From contig OY856409.1 in NCBI GenBank assembly GCA_963693085.1, positions 1,162,672,249 to 1,162,736,248 of the forward strand: a DNA stretch of 64,000 nt, read 5' to 3'. This document shows positions 36,804 to 51,692 of the stretch, one piece after another. The position numbers were made by a program, and so were the translations under genes. Under the pieces are notes generated by a model, which had not been told where the DNA came from, ran no database searches, and saw nothing but the letters and a program-made list of their open reading frames with translations. The DNA comes from Alisma plantago-aquatica (Eukaryota; Streptophyta; Magnoliopsida; Alismatales; Alismataceae). The stretch's first letter is position 1. Each line of letters begins with the position of its first letter.

Positions 36804-39800
36804 TGTAACATATTGATATTTGGTACTAAATCCATTTTTAAACTATACTGCATGATTCTCTTAAAAGACAAGCATAATTGAAAATTTGCCTCTCAAAATC
36901 TTATTTCATTATCATGGTCATATGTTTTGGAATTTACTTTGTCTTCTTCCAATTCCTCATATCAAAATTAGTTCAAATTTACAAATCGATCCCTTAGGGT
37001 ATCTTCAAGCATCACTTGAAATTATTTAGTACTATTATGAAATTTAGGATGCTCAAAATACATTGGTATCACCTCCCATTTTAGCAATGCACCTACATTG
37101 TAAAATAATGGCTTTGGAATCAATATGAAATATTGATTGGACCAAAATATATGTATTTGTATACATGGTGATAATAATTAATTATATATCTCATTATAAT
37201 AATTGAAGGATTCAATATCCTTATAATGTGGTCATGTAGGTATTTAATTCATGGTTAAAATTTTAGGTCTATAGTGTAAATGACTTACGCGATATGAACA
37301 CTCAAAGTACAATGAATTTATTGAGCTAAATACAATTAATGTTCAAAAGGAATTGCGATCTAATGTATTTCTTTTGATTAAACCATGCGTTAACCATCCC
37401 TACCTCACATTAACCCTAGGAACCTTGAACAACATTTTCTATTACAAAAGAATGACACTAGCCAGGTCATTCCGTCCACCATTTTGGCAACTCTAACACA
37501 AGCAAGTCATCGTAGGATCCTCCTACTCAAACCCTAGGTGAAAATGGTCATCAACCCTCATCTACAAAACTGAAAATGATAGCGCAACATTGAAGACTAT
37601 GGCCCCAAGAGGTCTGCACCCTTACCAGCTATTAGCTAGGGAAATGGAGGTGTACACATTAATGGCAAGTCTCTCCCTTGACAGACACTCACCCTTATAA
37701 CCTGATATCCAAGGAAACAAACACATCAATCTGAAGAAGCCATCTAATTACCTAGCAACATTGAATGGATCTCGTCTAAAGAAGCACCGTACATGGAGCC
37801 ATGACCCTTTGCAATCTATGACCCAACTGTCGGCCTACAAAGTCGACCTTGAAATCTATAACATATATACACCTCCTTTCCAACAAGCAATCTACAACTC
37901 GGCCCCAAAACCTCCAACAATAGGTTATCACCCCCCCTAAGCCTGAAATCATTCTCAAACTCTTTCCCCACCTTTATACTCCTCTCCCATATTTTCTCCT
38001 TCCTTTACCTCTTGAACTGAAGACCTAGCAGCCTAGTTCATCTCTATCCCCACACCAAGACATCATGGTTGTGTGGCAAGTGACACAATGTACAATGGCT
38101 GCCTCCGAGTACCACCACCCCGCAGCCAGTTAGGATATCTTCAAGACTCATAAACTGACATTATCTACCTATGACACCCAGTCCATTGTGCCTTTTCTAT
38201 GGTCAGGATCTGTCTTGGCTACTGGAGTATTTTTAGATCCATCACAACAACCTATAACTTGACCATCCACAATCAATCACCTACAAACATGAATTGATGT
38301 TGACATCCACTAACCCCTCACCTCCTCCTTTTCCTCCACCCGATCTACTACACAACCAACATAAATTTCTCTCGACATCCAATCCACATACCTACAAACT
38401 CCATGATGATCGCCAACCTTGCAACCACAACCTTCTATAAGAAGAACCCCATCTAACCACCACCAGAGCACCTCATCTCCTCACAATTCAATTTGCAACC
38501 AGAGTCCAACTCCATATCTGTAGAATCCATAAGACAAAACCAACAGAGTTCCATGTATTCTATTCATCCAAGGTTTGTATTTCTTCTTATATATCAGACT
38601 TCAATTAGTTTGCTAATGATATAGACAATACAAATGATAAAGATGTATATCTAAGTCACAGATCATTAGCTAAATGTTAATTAAAGAATAGCATCTTAGA
38701 TCTATAACTATGATTTTCAGAAAACTACTTAACCAGACTTAGGAATGCTAAATATTTTTTCATACCAAGGTGAGATAATTAACTTGACCTTAGGAGATAT
38801 CTTGAAATCCTATCCATGTAATCATATTATATGGGAATATACACAAAGATCATATCAATGTAACTTGACCTTAGGAGATCATTAGCTAAATGCTAATTAA
38901 AGAATAGCATCTTAGATCTGTAACTGTGATTTTCAAAAAACTACTTAACCAGACTTAGGAATGCTAAATATTTTTTCATACCAAGGTGAGATAATTAACT
39001 TGACCTTAGGAGATATCTTGAAATCCTATCCATGTAATCATATTATATGGGAATATACACAAAGATCCTATCAGTGTAAAAATGAATTAGTAAGCATCAA
39101 CTCATAAATATTTATTAAAAAAGGTATTAAACAATTATATAATGTAGTGCACAAAATGTAGGCATAATGATAGTATAACCAATATTATCTATTATATTAG
39201 CTTTTGATGTTCTAGAACTAATATATTTATATTTATGTATGTGATCTTATAGGTAGATCAAAAAACTTTAGTCAGTTTTAGTAAGAAAACTCGGCATACT
39301 AAACTCCTCTTTGGATATTGCAACCCGAAATACATATACACATTTAATGAAATTTCGAAATACAAAGGGCTTTGTGGAGCATGTCTAACTAAATGTGTTC
39401 ATTTTGCATACATGAGAAAAAGTGCATATGATTATATAAATATAAATGGCTTTCTACTTGGACAATCATGCCCACTATGACATAATGGTCTAACTTTGAT
39501 TTCCTAATATTATATTTGTATACATATAGGCAATCAAAATCTAAGTAGAGGTGTATGACTAGTGTATATAGAGGTATGTTAGACTAAACATAAATACTTC
39601 TAGCAAGTATCGTGATAAATAGTATCTTATAAAGTATATCTTAGAAAACCCTAGTTACTAAATGGAATTGTATCATATTTGAGGTAGGATAATATTTGAG
39701 GAACTAATATAGGTTAATATGATATACTTGAATATGTAACATAAACCGTTTGTAACTTGGTTAACATCTAGCCTGGCGATGATGGGGAAATATGGAATAG

Positions 39801-40888
39801 TAATGTAATATGGAAAATCCTAATCATAAATAAGACAAATGGAACAACATTGATTCCAAGCCAAATGGTGACACATACATTATTGTATGTAGTTACATGT
39901 TTATAAATTCTTGGATCCATTTTGTGATTATACAATATATGGAGTCTTGTATAAATTGAGGTACTAGATTCTCTATTTACTTATTGATTTATTTTGTTTC
40001 CCTATTTAATTCATTGTCTATTGTTTGGTGAGAACCCTAAACTATTTTATAAGCTTTTCCTGCCTTTGAAGGTCACTACCCCTAAATTCATTATTGTTGG
40101 ATTTTGAAAAATATTAAGATAAGCATTAGAATTGAATTCTTAGAGTTTTCACTCTGTGGACTTTGGTCCTTTTGGGCTTTGGCCTCTTTAGAGCCTTGGC
40201 TCCTAGAGGTTGGGTACATCCCGCCGCCATGTCCATAAGTTGTAATGGATTAGCGGTTACCCAGTATACTGGTTTAAATAATAGGATACTTTTTCATTCT
40301 CTCATAGATGATTGAAGACATGGCATTGTAGTCATTGATAAAGAAATGATATGATAGTGCTCAATGTTGATATTTAAAGTTGATTATCATAAATATTCTT
40401 GCTATTATTGATACCTGGAACTTGGATAATTTTGCATTATTGTTGGCCTTGTAGAATATATATTTTGAATATTTAATAGTGAAACATTGATACTTGTTAT
40501 TCTCATTTTTCTGTACAAAATCCCCCAAATAGTCCCATCCTAGAATTGATCTAATACTTGAATCTTGTTTTGGACTTACTTTTTAATAGCTCAGTAATTG
40601 GATCTAGTACCAGCCTAGATGAATTTTATTTTTCCCTTCATGGGGTCCATGTGTGGTTTCATTCCTATTGGAAACTCAAGGATAGGTTATACAAAGATGG
40701 AATAGAAGAGACGTGCAAGTGATGTCCTTCATTGAAGCCTAGATAGAAATCAATTCTTATTCTAAAATTTATAATCTTATGTAAAGCTTCTGTGACATTG
40801 ATGTAAAATCATGATTGTAATAAAGACTGTTTATATTTCTAATATTTTTTTGTAATTATTTGACCATAAAGATCGAGTCTTTAAAACA
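36804..40888 (+). repeat. LTR b of the array (4,085 bp)
   Basis: It starts TGTAACATATTGATATTTGG and ends GAGTCTTTAAAACA. It is longer than its sisters because of a private tandem duplication at about 38666-39090. The C-rich central block is at about 37.8-38.5 kb; AATAAA precedes the end. Confidence 0.88.
38666..39090 (+). repeat. 216-bp tandem duplication private to LTR b
   Basis: CTACTTAACCAGACTTAGG begins at 38725 and again at 38941; the flanking sequence repeats almost identically between the copies. LTRs a, c and d have a single copy, so it arose after array formation, and its near-identity says recently. Confidence 0.88.
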
Positions 40889-41813
40889 TGGTATCAGAGT
40901 TGTGAACATTTGATACTCATGCATGTCTTCTGGAAGTTAGGGTTAATAACTAATACACCTAAAACTAAGGAAAGTATTCTACAACCAACCCTAGTCTTAA
41001 TAACCCTATTCACCTAAAGTGGAAATGTCAACATCAGTTAGATTAGTTGTGTAATACACCATTTCATAACATCGTCATGTAAGTGGAACGAGCTAAGGTG
41101 TTTAAGGAAGGATGTCTAGTGAAGGTTCTAGCATAATTACTCCCAATCCACTTAGTTGGTTGTTGGGTTTCCTCATTCTTCATACCGACAAGGCCAAGGA
41201 GATTTCTACTACTTGGGAAGAATCATAAATCTTACACATTATCATCAACCCAATTTAGACTGTAAAATAAAGAATATGCTTTTAAAAATATTGAACAATC
41301 TAGTAGCTGAAAGGTGAATAGTTGCACTAGAAACTCTAAGTTTCAATTTGTGACAACCCATTTATAGAAAATCAATATCCTTCTTTTCTATGTCATAATT
41401 GAAATTACGTTAGTGTCCCTTTAGGTTCCATGTACCCCTTCTTTTCACTATTTATGTCAAGTAGTTAGAATGGTAAATGTTGGTAAGAGGTGATTGTGAC
41501 TTAGCAGTGGTATTAATTTTGGTCATTTTTACATTTTCTATCGAAAAGTTTTTCCATCGAGAAAATATTTTCTTTATAATAGTATATGTACAAAGCAAAA
41601 TGATTTGTGGAGTTTTATCAATGATTTCTTGAGGTAAGTCACAATTATGGGAAATATGAGAAAAACCCTGAAGGAGAAACATAGAGTTGGTGATAGATGA
41701 CCTTGTGCTTGAAATACCTATTTAGATTTCTAGTTGAATCCTTTTAAGGGGTGGAGAGTAACACCTGACTAAGCTTATTTCAGGGATAAAATCTTCTTTA
41801 GGGGTTGGAGAGT
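40889..41813 (+). other. Interior b (925 bp, non-coding)
   Basis: It has the best primer site of the array, TGGTATCAGAGTTGTGAAC, at 40889-40907. The end GGGGTTGGAGAGT leads into LTR c. The middle is collinear with interiors a and c. No domain recognised. Confidence 0.85.
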
Positions 41814-44800
41814 TGTAACATACTAAAATTTCTTACTAAATCCATTTTTAACTATACTTCATGATTCTCTTAAAATACAAGCCTAATTGCAAATTTGTCT
41901 CTCAATCTAAATCTTATTTGATTACTTGGTCAACAATCATGTTTTGGATATTAGTGTGTCTTCCTTCGAATTCCTCATATAAAAAATAGTTCAAATTTAA
42001 AAACTGGTCCCTCGGAGTATCTTCAAGCATCACTTGAAATCATTTAGTACTATTATGAAATTTAGGATTCTCAAATTACATTTGTATCACCTCGCATTTT
42101 AGTAATGCACCTACTTTGTAAAATAATGGATTTGGAATCAATATGAAATATCAACCGAACCAAAATATATCTATTTGTATACATGGTGATAATAATTAAT
42201 TAGCTATCTCATTATAATAATTTAAAGAGTTAATATCCTTATAATGTGGCCAAGTAGGTATTGAATGCATGGTTCAAATTCTGGGTCTATAGTGTAAACA
42301 ACTTAGGAGATATGAATACTTGAAGTACGATGAAGTTATTGAGCTAAATGCAATTAATGTGCAAAAGTGAATTGAGATCTAATGCATTTCTTCTGGTCAA
42401 ACTGACCACTAACCGTCACTAACCTACATTTACCCTAGGAACCCTGATCATGGTTTTCTATTACATAAGAATGACACAAGCTAGGTCATTCCCTCCACCA
42501 TGTTTGGCATTTCAAAACACAAGCGAGTTGTTGTTGGATTCCCTTACTCGAACGCTAGGTGTCCCTGATCATCAACCCTCATCTACATAACCAAAAATGA
42601 TAGTGTAGTGTTGAAGACTATGGCCCCAAGAGGTTAGTCACCCTTATCGATTGTTGGCTGGGGAAACAGAAGTGTACACATTAATGGTGAGTAACTCCCT
42701 TGACATACACACACCCTTATCACCTGATACCCAAGGAAACAAACACATCAATATGAAGAAGCCATCTTATTACCTAACAACATTGAATGCATCTCCTCTA
42801 AAGGGGAAACTTACATGGATCCATGGCATGTAATCTATGACCCATCTATAGGCCGATAAATTTGACCTTGCAATCTGAAACATATAAACACCTCCTCTCC
42901 ACCAAGCAGTCTGCAACTCAGCCCCAAAACCTATAACAACATGTGATCACCCCCCTCTCATCCTGAGATCATCCTCAACCTCTTTCCCCACCATTCTACA
43001 CCTCTCCTATCTTTTATTCTTCCTTTACCTCTTGATCTGAAGCCCTAGCAACATAGTTCATATCTCTCCATGCACCCAACCATCATGGTTGTGAGGCAAG
43101 TAATGCAACCTACAGTGGCCGCCATAGAGCACCACCACCCCATAGCTAGTTAGGCCTTCTTCAAGTCTTGTAACTTGATGATGTCGACCTATGAAACCCA
43201 AGACATAGAACCTTTTCTCTGGTCGGGATCTTTCTTGGCAACTGGAGTATTTTCGGATCCACCACAAGAACCTGCAACTCGATTATCCACAATCTATTGC
43301 CTATAAACATGAATTGATGTTGACATCCATTGACCCCTTGCCTTCTCCTTTTCCTGCACCTGGTCCACTGCACAACCAACATGAGTTTCTCTCGGCATCC
43401 AATCCTCAGACCTACAAACTCCATAATGATTTCCAGCCTTGCATCCACAACCTTCAGCAAGATGAACACCAACTAACCACCACCAGAGCACCTCATCTCC
43501 TAAAAATCCAATCTGCAACTAGAGTCCAACTCTAGATCTATAAAATCCATACGAAAAAACTAATGAAGATCCATGGATTCTATTCATCCAAGGTCTGTAT
43601 TCCTTCATGTATATTAGTTTTCAATCAATTAGCTAATGATATAGACAATCCAAATGATAAAGATGTATATCTATGGCACAGATCATTAGCTAAATGTTAA
43701 TTAAAGAATAGAATCTTAGATATATAACTATGATTTTTATATAACTACTTAACCAGACTTATGAATGCTAAATATTTTACATACCAAGGTGAGATAATTA
43801 ACTTGACCTTAGGAGCTATATTGAAAAGATACCCATGTAATCATATTATATAGGTATATACAAAAATATCCTATCAATGTAAAAATGGATTAGTAAGCAT
43901 CACCTCATAAATACTTATTAGAAAAAGGTATTAAGGAACAATTATAAAATGTAGTTTGCAAAATATAGGTATAATGATAGTATAACCAATATTATCTATT
44001 ATATTAGCTTTTGATGTTCTAGCACTAATATATTTATATTTATGTATATGAACTTATAAGTAGATCAAAAACTTTAGTCAATTTTAGTAACAAAACTTGG
44101 TATACTAAACTCCTCTTTGTGAATTACAACTTGAGATACATATACACATTTAGTGAAATTTAGAAATAGAAAGGGATTTGTGGAACATATCCTGCTAAAT
44201 GGGTTAATTTTGTTTACATGAGAAAGAGTGCATATGATTCTATAAATATCAATGGCTTTATACTGGGACAATCATGCCCACTATGACATATTGGCCTAAC
44301 TATGATTTCCTAATAATATACTTGTATACATATAGGCAATCAAAATATAAGTACAAGTGGTATGACTAGTCTATATAAAGGCATGTTGGATTAAACCTAA
44401 ATACTTCTAGTAAGTATCTTGATAAATAGTATCTTATAAAGTACATCTTGGAAACCCTAGTTACTAAATGGAATTGTATCACATTTGAGGTAGGATAATA
44501 TTTGAGAAACTATGCTAAGGTTAATATGATACACTCGAATATGTAACAAAGCTCATATCTGACTTAGTTAACATCTAGAGTTCCGATGATGGGAAAATAT
44601 GGAATGTTAATCTAATATGGAAAAACCTAATCCTAAATAAGACAAATTGAACAACACTGATTCCAAGCCAAAAGATGACATAATCATTATTTTTTGTAGT
44701 TATCTCTTCATAAATTCTTTAAGCCACTTTGTGATGATACCATACATGGAGTCTTGGATGAATAGAGGTACTACATTCTCAATTTACTTATTGAGTTATT

Positions 44801-45588
44801 TTGTTTCCCTCTTGAATTCAATGTACAAGTATTGGTGGAGAACCCTAAACTATTTTATAATCCTTTCCTACCTTTGAAGGTCACCATCCCTACATTCATT
44901 ATTGTTGGATTTTGAAAAATATTAAGATAAGCACTAGATTTGAAATCTTGGAGTTTTGACTCCCTGGACGTTGGTCGTTTTGGGCTTTGGCCACTTTAGA
45001 GCTTTGGCTCTAAGAGGTTGGGTCTGTCTTGATGACATTTACACAAGTTGTAGTGGATTAGTGGTCCCCCAGTATACTAGTTGATATATCAGACTATTGT
45101 GTTTTTCTCTCATAGATGATTGAACTTGGATAATTTTGCATAATTGATAGCCTTATGGAATTTCTATTTTGAATATTGGACGGTGAATCATTGAAACTTG
45201 TTATTCTCATTTTTTTGAACTAAGTCCAAAATATAGCCCCCTCCAAGAATTGATCTAATAACTAAATCATATTTTGCACCTAAGTTTTAACAGCTCAGTA
45301 ATTGGATTTAATACCAACCTAGATACCCTTTATTTTTTCCTTCATGAGGTCCATGTGTGGTTTCGTTCCCTCTCCGAACTCGTGGACATGTTATATAAAG
45401 ATGGACTATAAGATATGTGCAGAAGTTGTCCCCTATAAAAGACTAGATAGAAATCAACTCTTATTCTAAAATTTGTAATCTTGTGCAAAGCATCCACACT
45501 TTGATGTAAAAACATGACTGTAAAAAAAAATTATATTTCTGATATTATTAGGTAAATATTCGATCGTAATGATTGAGTCTTTGCAATT
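41814..45588 (+). repeat. LTR c of the array (3,775 bp)
   Basis: It starts TGTAACATACTAAAATTTC and ends TTTGCAATT. About 115 bp present in a, b and d are missing at about 45122, between GATGATTGAA and CTTGGATAATTTTGC. CTATATAAAG at 44371 and TTATATAAAG near 45390 are stronger TATA matches than in the sister LTRs. Confidence 0.85.
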
Positions 45589-46506
45589 TGGTATAAGAAC
45601 TATGAACAATCGACACTCATGTATGTCTCTTGGAAGTTAGGGTCAATAACCAATACACCTAAAACTTAGGAAAGTAGTCTACAACCAACCCTAGTCTTGA
45701 TAATCCTATTAACCTAATGTAGAAATAGCAACATAGGTAAAATTAGTTGTCTAATACACAATTTCATAACATCATGATGTAAGTCGAACGAGCTAAGGTG
45801 TTTAAGGAAGGATGTCTAGTGAATGTTCTGGCATAATTACTCACGATCAACTTGTTGGTGGTTGGGTTTCCTCATTCTTCATACTGACCCGGCCAAGGCA
45901 AGTTCTACTACTTGGGAAGAATCATAAATCTTAGAAATTCAACCTAATTTAGGATGTAAAGAAAATAATATGTTGTTACAAGTATTGAACAAAGTAATAG
46001 CTAAAAGCTGAATAGTTGGAGTACAAACTCTAAGTTTGAATGTGTGAGTTCCCATTGATAGAAAAATAGTATCCTTCTTATCTATGTCATAATTTTAATT
46101 ACCCTAGAGACTCTTTAGGTTTCGTGTACCCCTTCTTTTCACTATTTATATCAATTAGTTAGGATGGTAAATGTTGGTAAAAGGTGATTGTGACTTAGTC
46201 ATCACATTGATTTTGGCAATTTTTACATTTTGTAACAAAAAGTTTTTCCATCGAGAAAATATCCTCATTGTAATACTGTTTGTACAAGAAAAATTATTTC
46301 ATGGATTTTTTCGATGATTTCTCAAGCTAAGTCACAATTATGGGAAATATGAGAAAAACCCTAAAGGAGAAACCTAGAGTTGGTGAGAGATCACCTTGAG
46401 CTTGAAATACCTATTTAGATTTCTAGTTTAATCCTTTTAAGGGTTGGAGAGTAACACCTGACTGAGCTTATTTTAGGGATGAAATCTTCTTTAGGGGTTG
46501 GAGAGT
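45589..46506 (+). other. Interior c (918 bp, non-coding)
   Basis: Primer site decayed to TGGTATAAGAAC. Collinear with the other interiors; the end TTAGGGGTTGGAGAG leads into LTR d. Confidence 0.8.
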
Positions 46507-49500
46507 TGTAACATACTAAAATTTGGTACTAAATCCATTTTTCAACTATACTTCATGATTCTCTTAAAATACAATCCTAATTGCAAATTGGTCTCTCAAT
46601 TTAAATCTTATTTGATTATCTTGATCAACAGTCATGTTTTGGATATTAGTGTGTCGTCCTTTGAATTTCTCATATAAAAATAGTTCAAATTTAAAAATCA
46701 GTCCCTAAGAGTATCTTCAAGCTTCACTTGAAATTATTTAGTACTATTATGAAATTTAGGATTCTCAAATTACATTTCTATCACCTCGCATTTTAGTAAT
46801 GCACCTACTTTGCAAAATAATTTCTTTGGAATCAATATGAAATATCGATTAGACCAAAATATATCTATTTTGTATATATGGTGATAATAATTAATTAGCT
46901 ATCTCATTATTATAATTTGTGGTAATATCCTTATAATGTGGCCAAGTAGATATTGAATGCATGGTTAAAATTCCAGTTCAATAGGATAAATGACTTAGGA
47001 GATATGAATTCTTGAAGTGCAATGAAGTTAAGGAGCTAAATGCAATTAATGTGCAAAAGTGAATTGAGATCTAATGCATTTCTTTTGGTCAAACCGACCG
47101 TTAACCATCCCTAACCCGCATTAACCCTAGGAACCATGACCGCCATCTTCATTTACAAAAGAACAACACAAGCCTGGTCATTCCCTCCACCATTTTTGGC
47201 AACTCTAAATACAATAAAGTCATTGTTGGATCCCCATACTAGAAACCTAGGTGAACATGGTCATCAACCCTCATCTGCAAAATTGAAAACATCAGTGCAG
47301 CGTTGAAGACTATCGCCCCAAGAGGTCTGTCACCCTCACCGGCTGCTAGTTGGGGAAATGGAAGTGTACACATTAATAGTGAGTCTCTCCCTTGACAAAC
47401 ACTCACCTTTATAACCTAATACCTTAGGAAACAAACACATCAATCTGGAGAAGCCATTCAATTTCCTAACAACATTGAATGGATCTCCTTCAAAGGAGCT
47501 ACGTACATGGATCATACCCCTTTGCAATCTACGACCCAGCTCCAGGCCTACAAAGTTGACCTTGCAATCTAAAACATATCAACACCTCCTCCCCAGCAAG
47601 TAGTTTGCAACTCAACCCCAGAACCTACAACTGTAGGTGATCGCCCCCTTCTCATCCTCAAATCATCATCAACCTCTTTCCCTACCTTTTTGCTCTTCTC
47701 CCATCTTTTCTTCTTCCTTTCCCTCATGACCTGAAGCCCTAGAAGACTAGTTCATCTCTCTCCTTGCACCGAACCATAATTATTTTGTGGCAAGTGATGC
47801 AACCCACAGTGTCTGCCACTGAGCACTACCATCCAAACCTTCTTGAAGACTCATAATCTGATGTTGTTGTGCTATGAAACCTAGGTCATGGTGCCTTTAC
47901 TTTTTCCAGGATCTATCTTGGCTACTGGATTAGTTTTGGATCCACCACAACAACCTACAACTCGATCATCCATAATCAATTGCCTACAAACACGAATTGA
48001 TGCTCACATCTACTAGCCCCTTACCTCCTCCTTTTCCTCCACCCGATCCACTGCACAACCAACATGAGTTTCTCTCAGCATCCAATCTGCATACCTAAAA
48101 ACTCCATGATGATCGACAACCTTGCAGCCATAACTTTTAGCAAGAAGAACCCCAACTAACCACCTCCAGAGAACCTCATCTCCTCACAATCCAATCTACA
48201 ACCACAATCCAACTCCATATTTGTAGAATATATGAGACAAAACCAACAAAGATCGATGGATTCTATTTCTCCAAGGTTTGTATTCCTACCTATATTTCTT
48301 CAATTAGTTAGATAATATATAGAAAACCCAAATGATAAAGATGTATATCTAGTCACATATCATTAGCTAAATGCTAATTCAAGAATATCATCTTATATTT
48401 ATAACTATTATTTTTAGAAAACTACTTAGCCTGACTTATGAATGCTAAATATTTTTACATACCTAAGTAAGATAATAAACTTGAACTTAGGAAATATTTG
48501 GGAAACCTAGCCATATACTCATATTATATGGGTATATACACAAAGTTCCTATTAGTTTAGAAATGGATTAGTAAGCATCACCTCACAAATACTTATTAGA
48601 AAAAGTTATTGAGGAACACTTATAAAATGTATTGCAAAAAATAGGCATAATGATAGTATAACCAAGGTGATCTATTATATTAGTTTTTGACATTCTAGCA
48701 CTAATATATTTATATTTATGTATTTGAACTTGTAATTAGATCAAAAACTTTAGTCTATTTTAGTAAGAAAACTTGGTATACTAAACTCCTCTTTGTGAAT
48801 TACAACCCAAAATATTTGTACACATATAATGAAATATAAAAATGCAAAGGGGTTTATGGAACATTTTCGACTAAATGGGTTCATTTTTCATACAAGAGAA
48901 AGAATGTCTTTATACTTGGAAAATCATACCCACTATGACATATTAGTCTAACTATGATTTCCTAATATTATATTTGTATACATATAGGAAATCAAAATCT
49001 AAGTACAAGTGTATGACTAGTGTATATAGAGGTATGTTACATTAAACCTTAATACCTCTCATAAGTATCTTAATAAATAGTATCTTATAAAGAACGTCTT
49101 GAAAACCCTTGTTACTAAATGGAATTGAATCATATTCGAGGTACGATAATATTTGAGGAACTAAGCTAAGGTTAATATGATACACTTGAATATGTAACAT
49201 CAATCGTATATAACCTAGTTTACCTCTAGAGTGGTGATGATGGGAAAATATGGAATAGTAATCTAATATGGAAAAACCTAATCCTAAATAAGACAAATTG
49301 AACAACATTGATCCCAAGCCAAATGGTGACAAGATCATTATTCTTTGTAGTTGCCTCTTTACAAATTCTTGGATACACTTTGTGATGATAGAATCCATGA
49401 TGTCCTGGATGAATTGAATTACTAGATTATCTATTTACTTATTGACTTATATTGATTCCCTCTTAAATTCAATGTACATTGTTTGGTGGTGAACCCTAAA

Positions 49501-50106
49501 CAAAATTTATAAGCCTTTCCTGCCTTTGTAGGTCACCAACCCTAAATTCATTATTGTTGGATTTTGAAAATTATTAAGATAAGAATTGGAATTAAATTCT
49601 TGGAGTTTTAACTCCCTAGACATTGGTCCTTTTGGGGTTTTCCCCCTTTAAAAATTTGGCTCGTAGAGGTTGGGTACGTCCCCTTCCCTGTGTACTGGTT
49701 CTAATGGATTAGTGATCCCTTAGTTTACTGGTTGAAATAACAGGATACTATGTCATTCTCTCATAGATCATTGAACACATGTCATCATAGTCATTGATAA
49801 AGAAATGATATGACAATGCTCAATCTTGATATTTAAAGTTGGTTGTTGGAAATATTCTTGCTATATTTGATACCTTAAACTTGCATAATTTTGCATAATT
49901 GTTAGCGTTGTGGAATTTCTATTTTAAATATGAAACATTGAAATATCAATACTTGTTATTCTCATTTTACTAAAATAAGTCCACCAAATCATCTCCTCCT
50001 AGAATTGATCTAGTACCTGAATCATAGTTTGCACCTACTTTTTAATAGCTTAGTAACTGGATTTAGTACAAGACTAGACGACCTTTATTTTTCCCTTCAT
50101 GGTGTC
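46507..50106 (+). repeat. LTR d of the array, left part
   Basis: It starts TGTAACATACTAAAATTTGG and runs to CTTCATGGTGTC, where the Athila element begins. GTGTC at 50102-50106 is the target duplication. The remaining 239 bp of this LTR are at 62859-63097. Confidence 0.88.
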
Positions 50107-50995
50107 TGACACGTATTTTACATGCATCTAAATCCAAGTGCACGCGTCGTGTAATATAGGTCTTGTGAGGCCCGAGTCGAATACAGGGAGACGTAGTCTC
50201 AGTGACAACTACTAACTACAATACGACCAGTTAAGCCGGTATAAAGTTTGAGAGAATTGGTTTTTAAAACAAAATAAGAGAAAATTAAAATGAAAAATGG
50301 TTTGTTTAAGTCAAGAGAGGTGGAATTCCTCAAGAGAGCCAGTTTCACCACAGATCCCCATTGTATCTTCTTTTACAAACTTTTATATAATTTAACCTCA
50401 ACCTGGATAGAAAGCCCGTAACAAGAATTGCCCGCTTCCACAGTACAATATACTACCTAGATATAAGCCTACTCCACGTATGTAGTAGTTTATATCTTAG
50501 ATCAGGTGCTTTATGTTCAATCTCTAGGTATCTTCCACTACCCGTGCATTACCTTTACCACAGAACACATAAGATAGTGTTTATTCATGGGTTGCAGGCG
50601 TTTAATTCTCCTCCCAGACTAATTACTCGCATAAGATTTTCAATGAAGGTGATCAATCAACAAGAGAACATTCATTCACATGCATAAATATCCATAAATT
50701 AACAGGAAAATTGCATTAAATCATGTAAAACTGGATACAATGGTTCCCCGGGCTATTCCTGGGTCCCAAGGAATCGAGGGGTTTAGCCCCACATGGTTTT
50801 CAACAATGCAAACATAGAGGAAAAGTAGAAAAATGGGGGAAACATGGAAAAACTAGAGTAACCCCTTGTTAAGATATACAAACGGATGATTCTCCTCTTT
50901 GGTTGTGCGAATTGCAGCCTTCCAACCGCAAACTTGTCTGTCAGAGGTGTTTGAATCACCCCGATGCAGTCCTTTGGCTCCGTTCTTCACTCTTC

Positions 50996-51022
50996 CTCTC
51001 TCTCTCTCTCTCTCTCTCTCTC
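50996..51022. repeat. (CT)n microsatellite, 27 bp
   Basis: The sister LTR has only about 12 bp of CT at 62162-62173, so the tract changed length after insertion. Confidence 0.9.
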
Positions 51023-51157
51023 GGGTTTTGTACCGTGCAACGTGATGATCCTTTTCTATATGGTCGGCCTCCCTCTTTTGTCCTAGGTCACTTACGATAC
51101 CATGTAACATGAATCGTTGGATCAGGTCATCCAGTTCAGATTACTAAAATCTGACAG

Positions 51158-51456
51158 AGTCGGTGGCACCGACTTGGTGGTTAGTGGCACTGACTGCATC
51201 GAGCTTTTTTCAATCTTTGGATGAGTCAGTGTCATCGAATGGAATGTCGATGGCACCAAGCTGAGGCGAATTTTCTCCCTTTCTTGCTGAAGCTAACTCA
51301 TTGGCACCGACCTGGTGGTTGATGGAACCGACTCGTCTGGACGATCGCCTCCGTCGCTAAAGGTTTGTCTCAGTGGCATTGACTTGGTGGATGGTGCTAC
51401 TGACTCCTTTGGTCGATTTCTACCTAGCCACTGATGCCACGTCGGTGGCACCGACT
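51158..51456 (-). repeat. AGTCGGTGGCACCGACT palindrome array, 3' LTR U3
   Basis: Perfect 8-bp arms around a single G at 51158-51174 and again (starting one base in) at 51440-51456, with several decayed copies between. Decayed copies mostly show CG to CA or TG changes, as expected for methylated CpG. Each intact arm contains ACCGAC, the DRE/CRT core. Confidence 0.85.
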
Positions 51457-51676
51457 CTCCACCATACATAATATACCTAAAAATGCAGAAAATCAAATAT
51501 AAGTCCAGGGAATGTATAAAATCATATAAATATGATACAATTAGTATGATTTGATGCAAATAGAGTGTACATGCCAACAATAGTGATTTATGCAAATATA
51601 AACAAAGAAATGCCAAATAAGTGTACAAAACACATATAAAATTGGTCTGTAAAAGCGACTCAAAACACGTGCATCA

Positions 51677-51692
51677 AACTCCCCTAAGTTGA
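51677..51692 (-). other. Polypurine tract of the Athila element
   Basis: Minus strand TTCAACTTAGGGGAGTTTG, directly before the 3' LTR. It primes plus-strand DNA synthesis. Confidence 0.8.

Larger units (their letters stand above)
50107..51676 (-). repeat. Athila 3' LTR (1,570 bp)
   Basis: In plus-strand terms it begins TGACACGTATTTTACATGC and ends CACGTGCATCA. It holds the palindrome array (51158-51456), a CT microsatellite at 50996-51022 and a TATA-like CCATATAGAAAA (minus strand, about 51052-51063). Confidence 0.93.
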
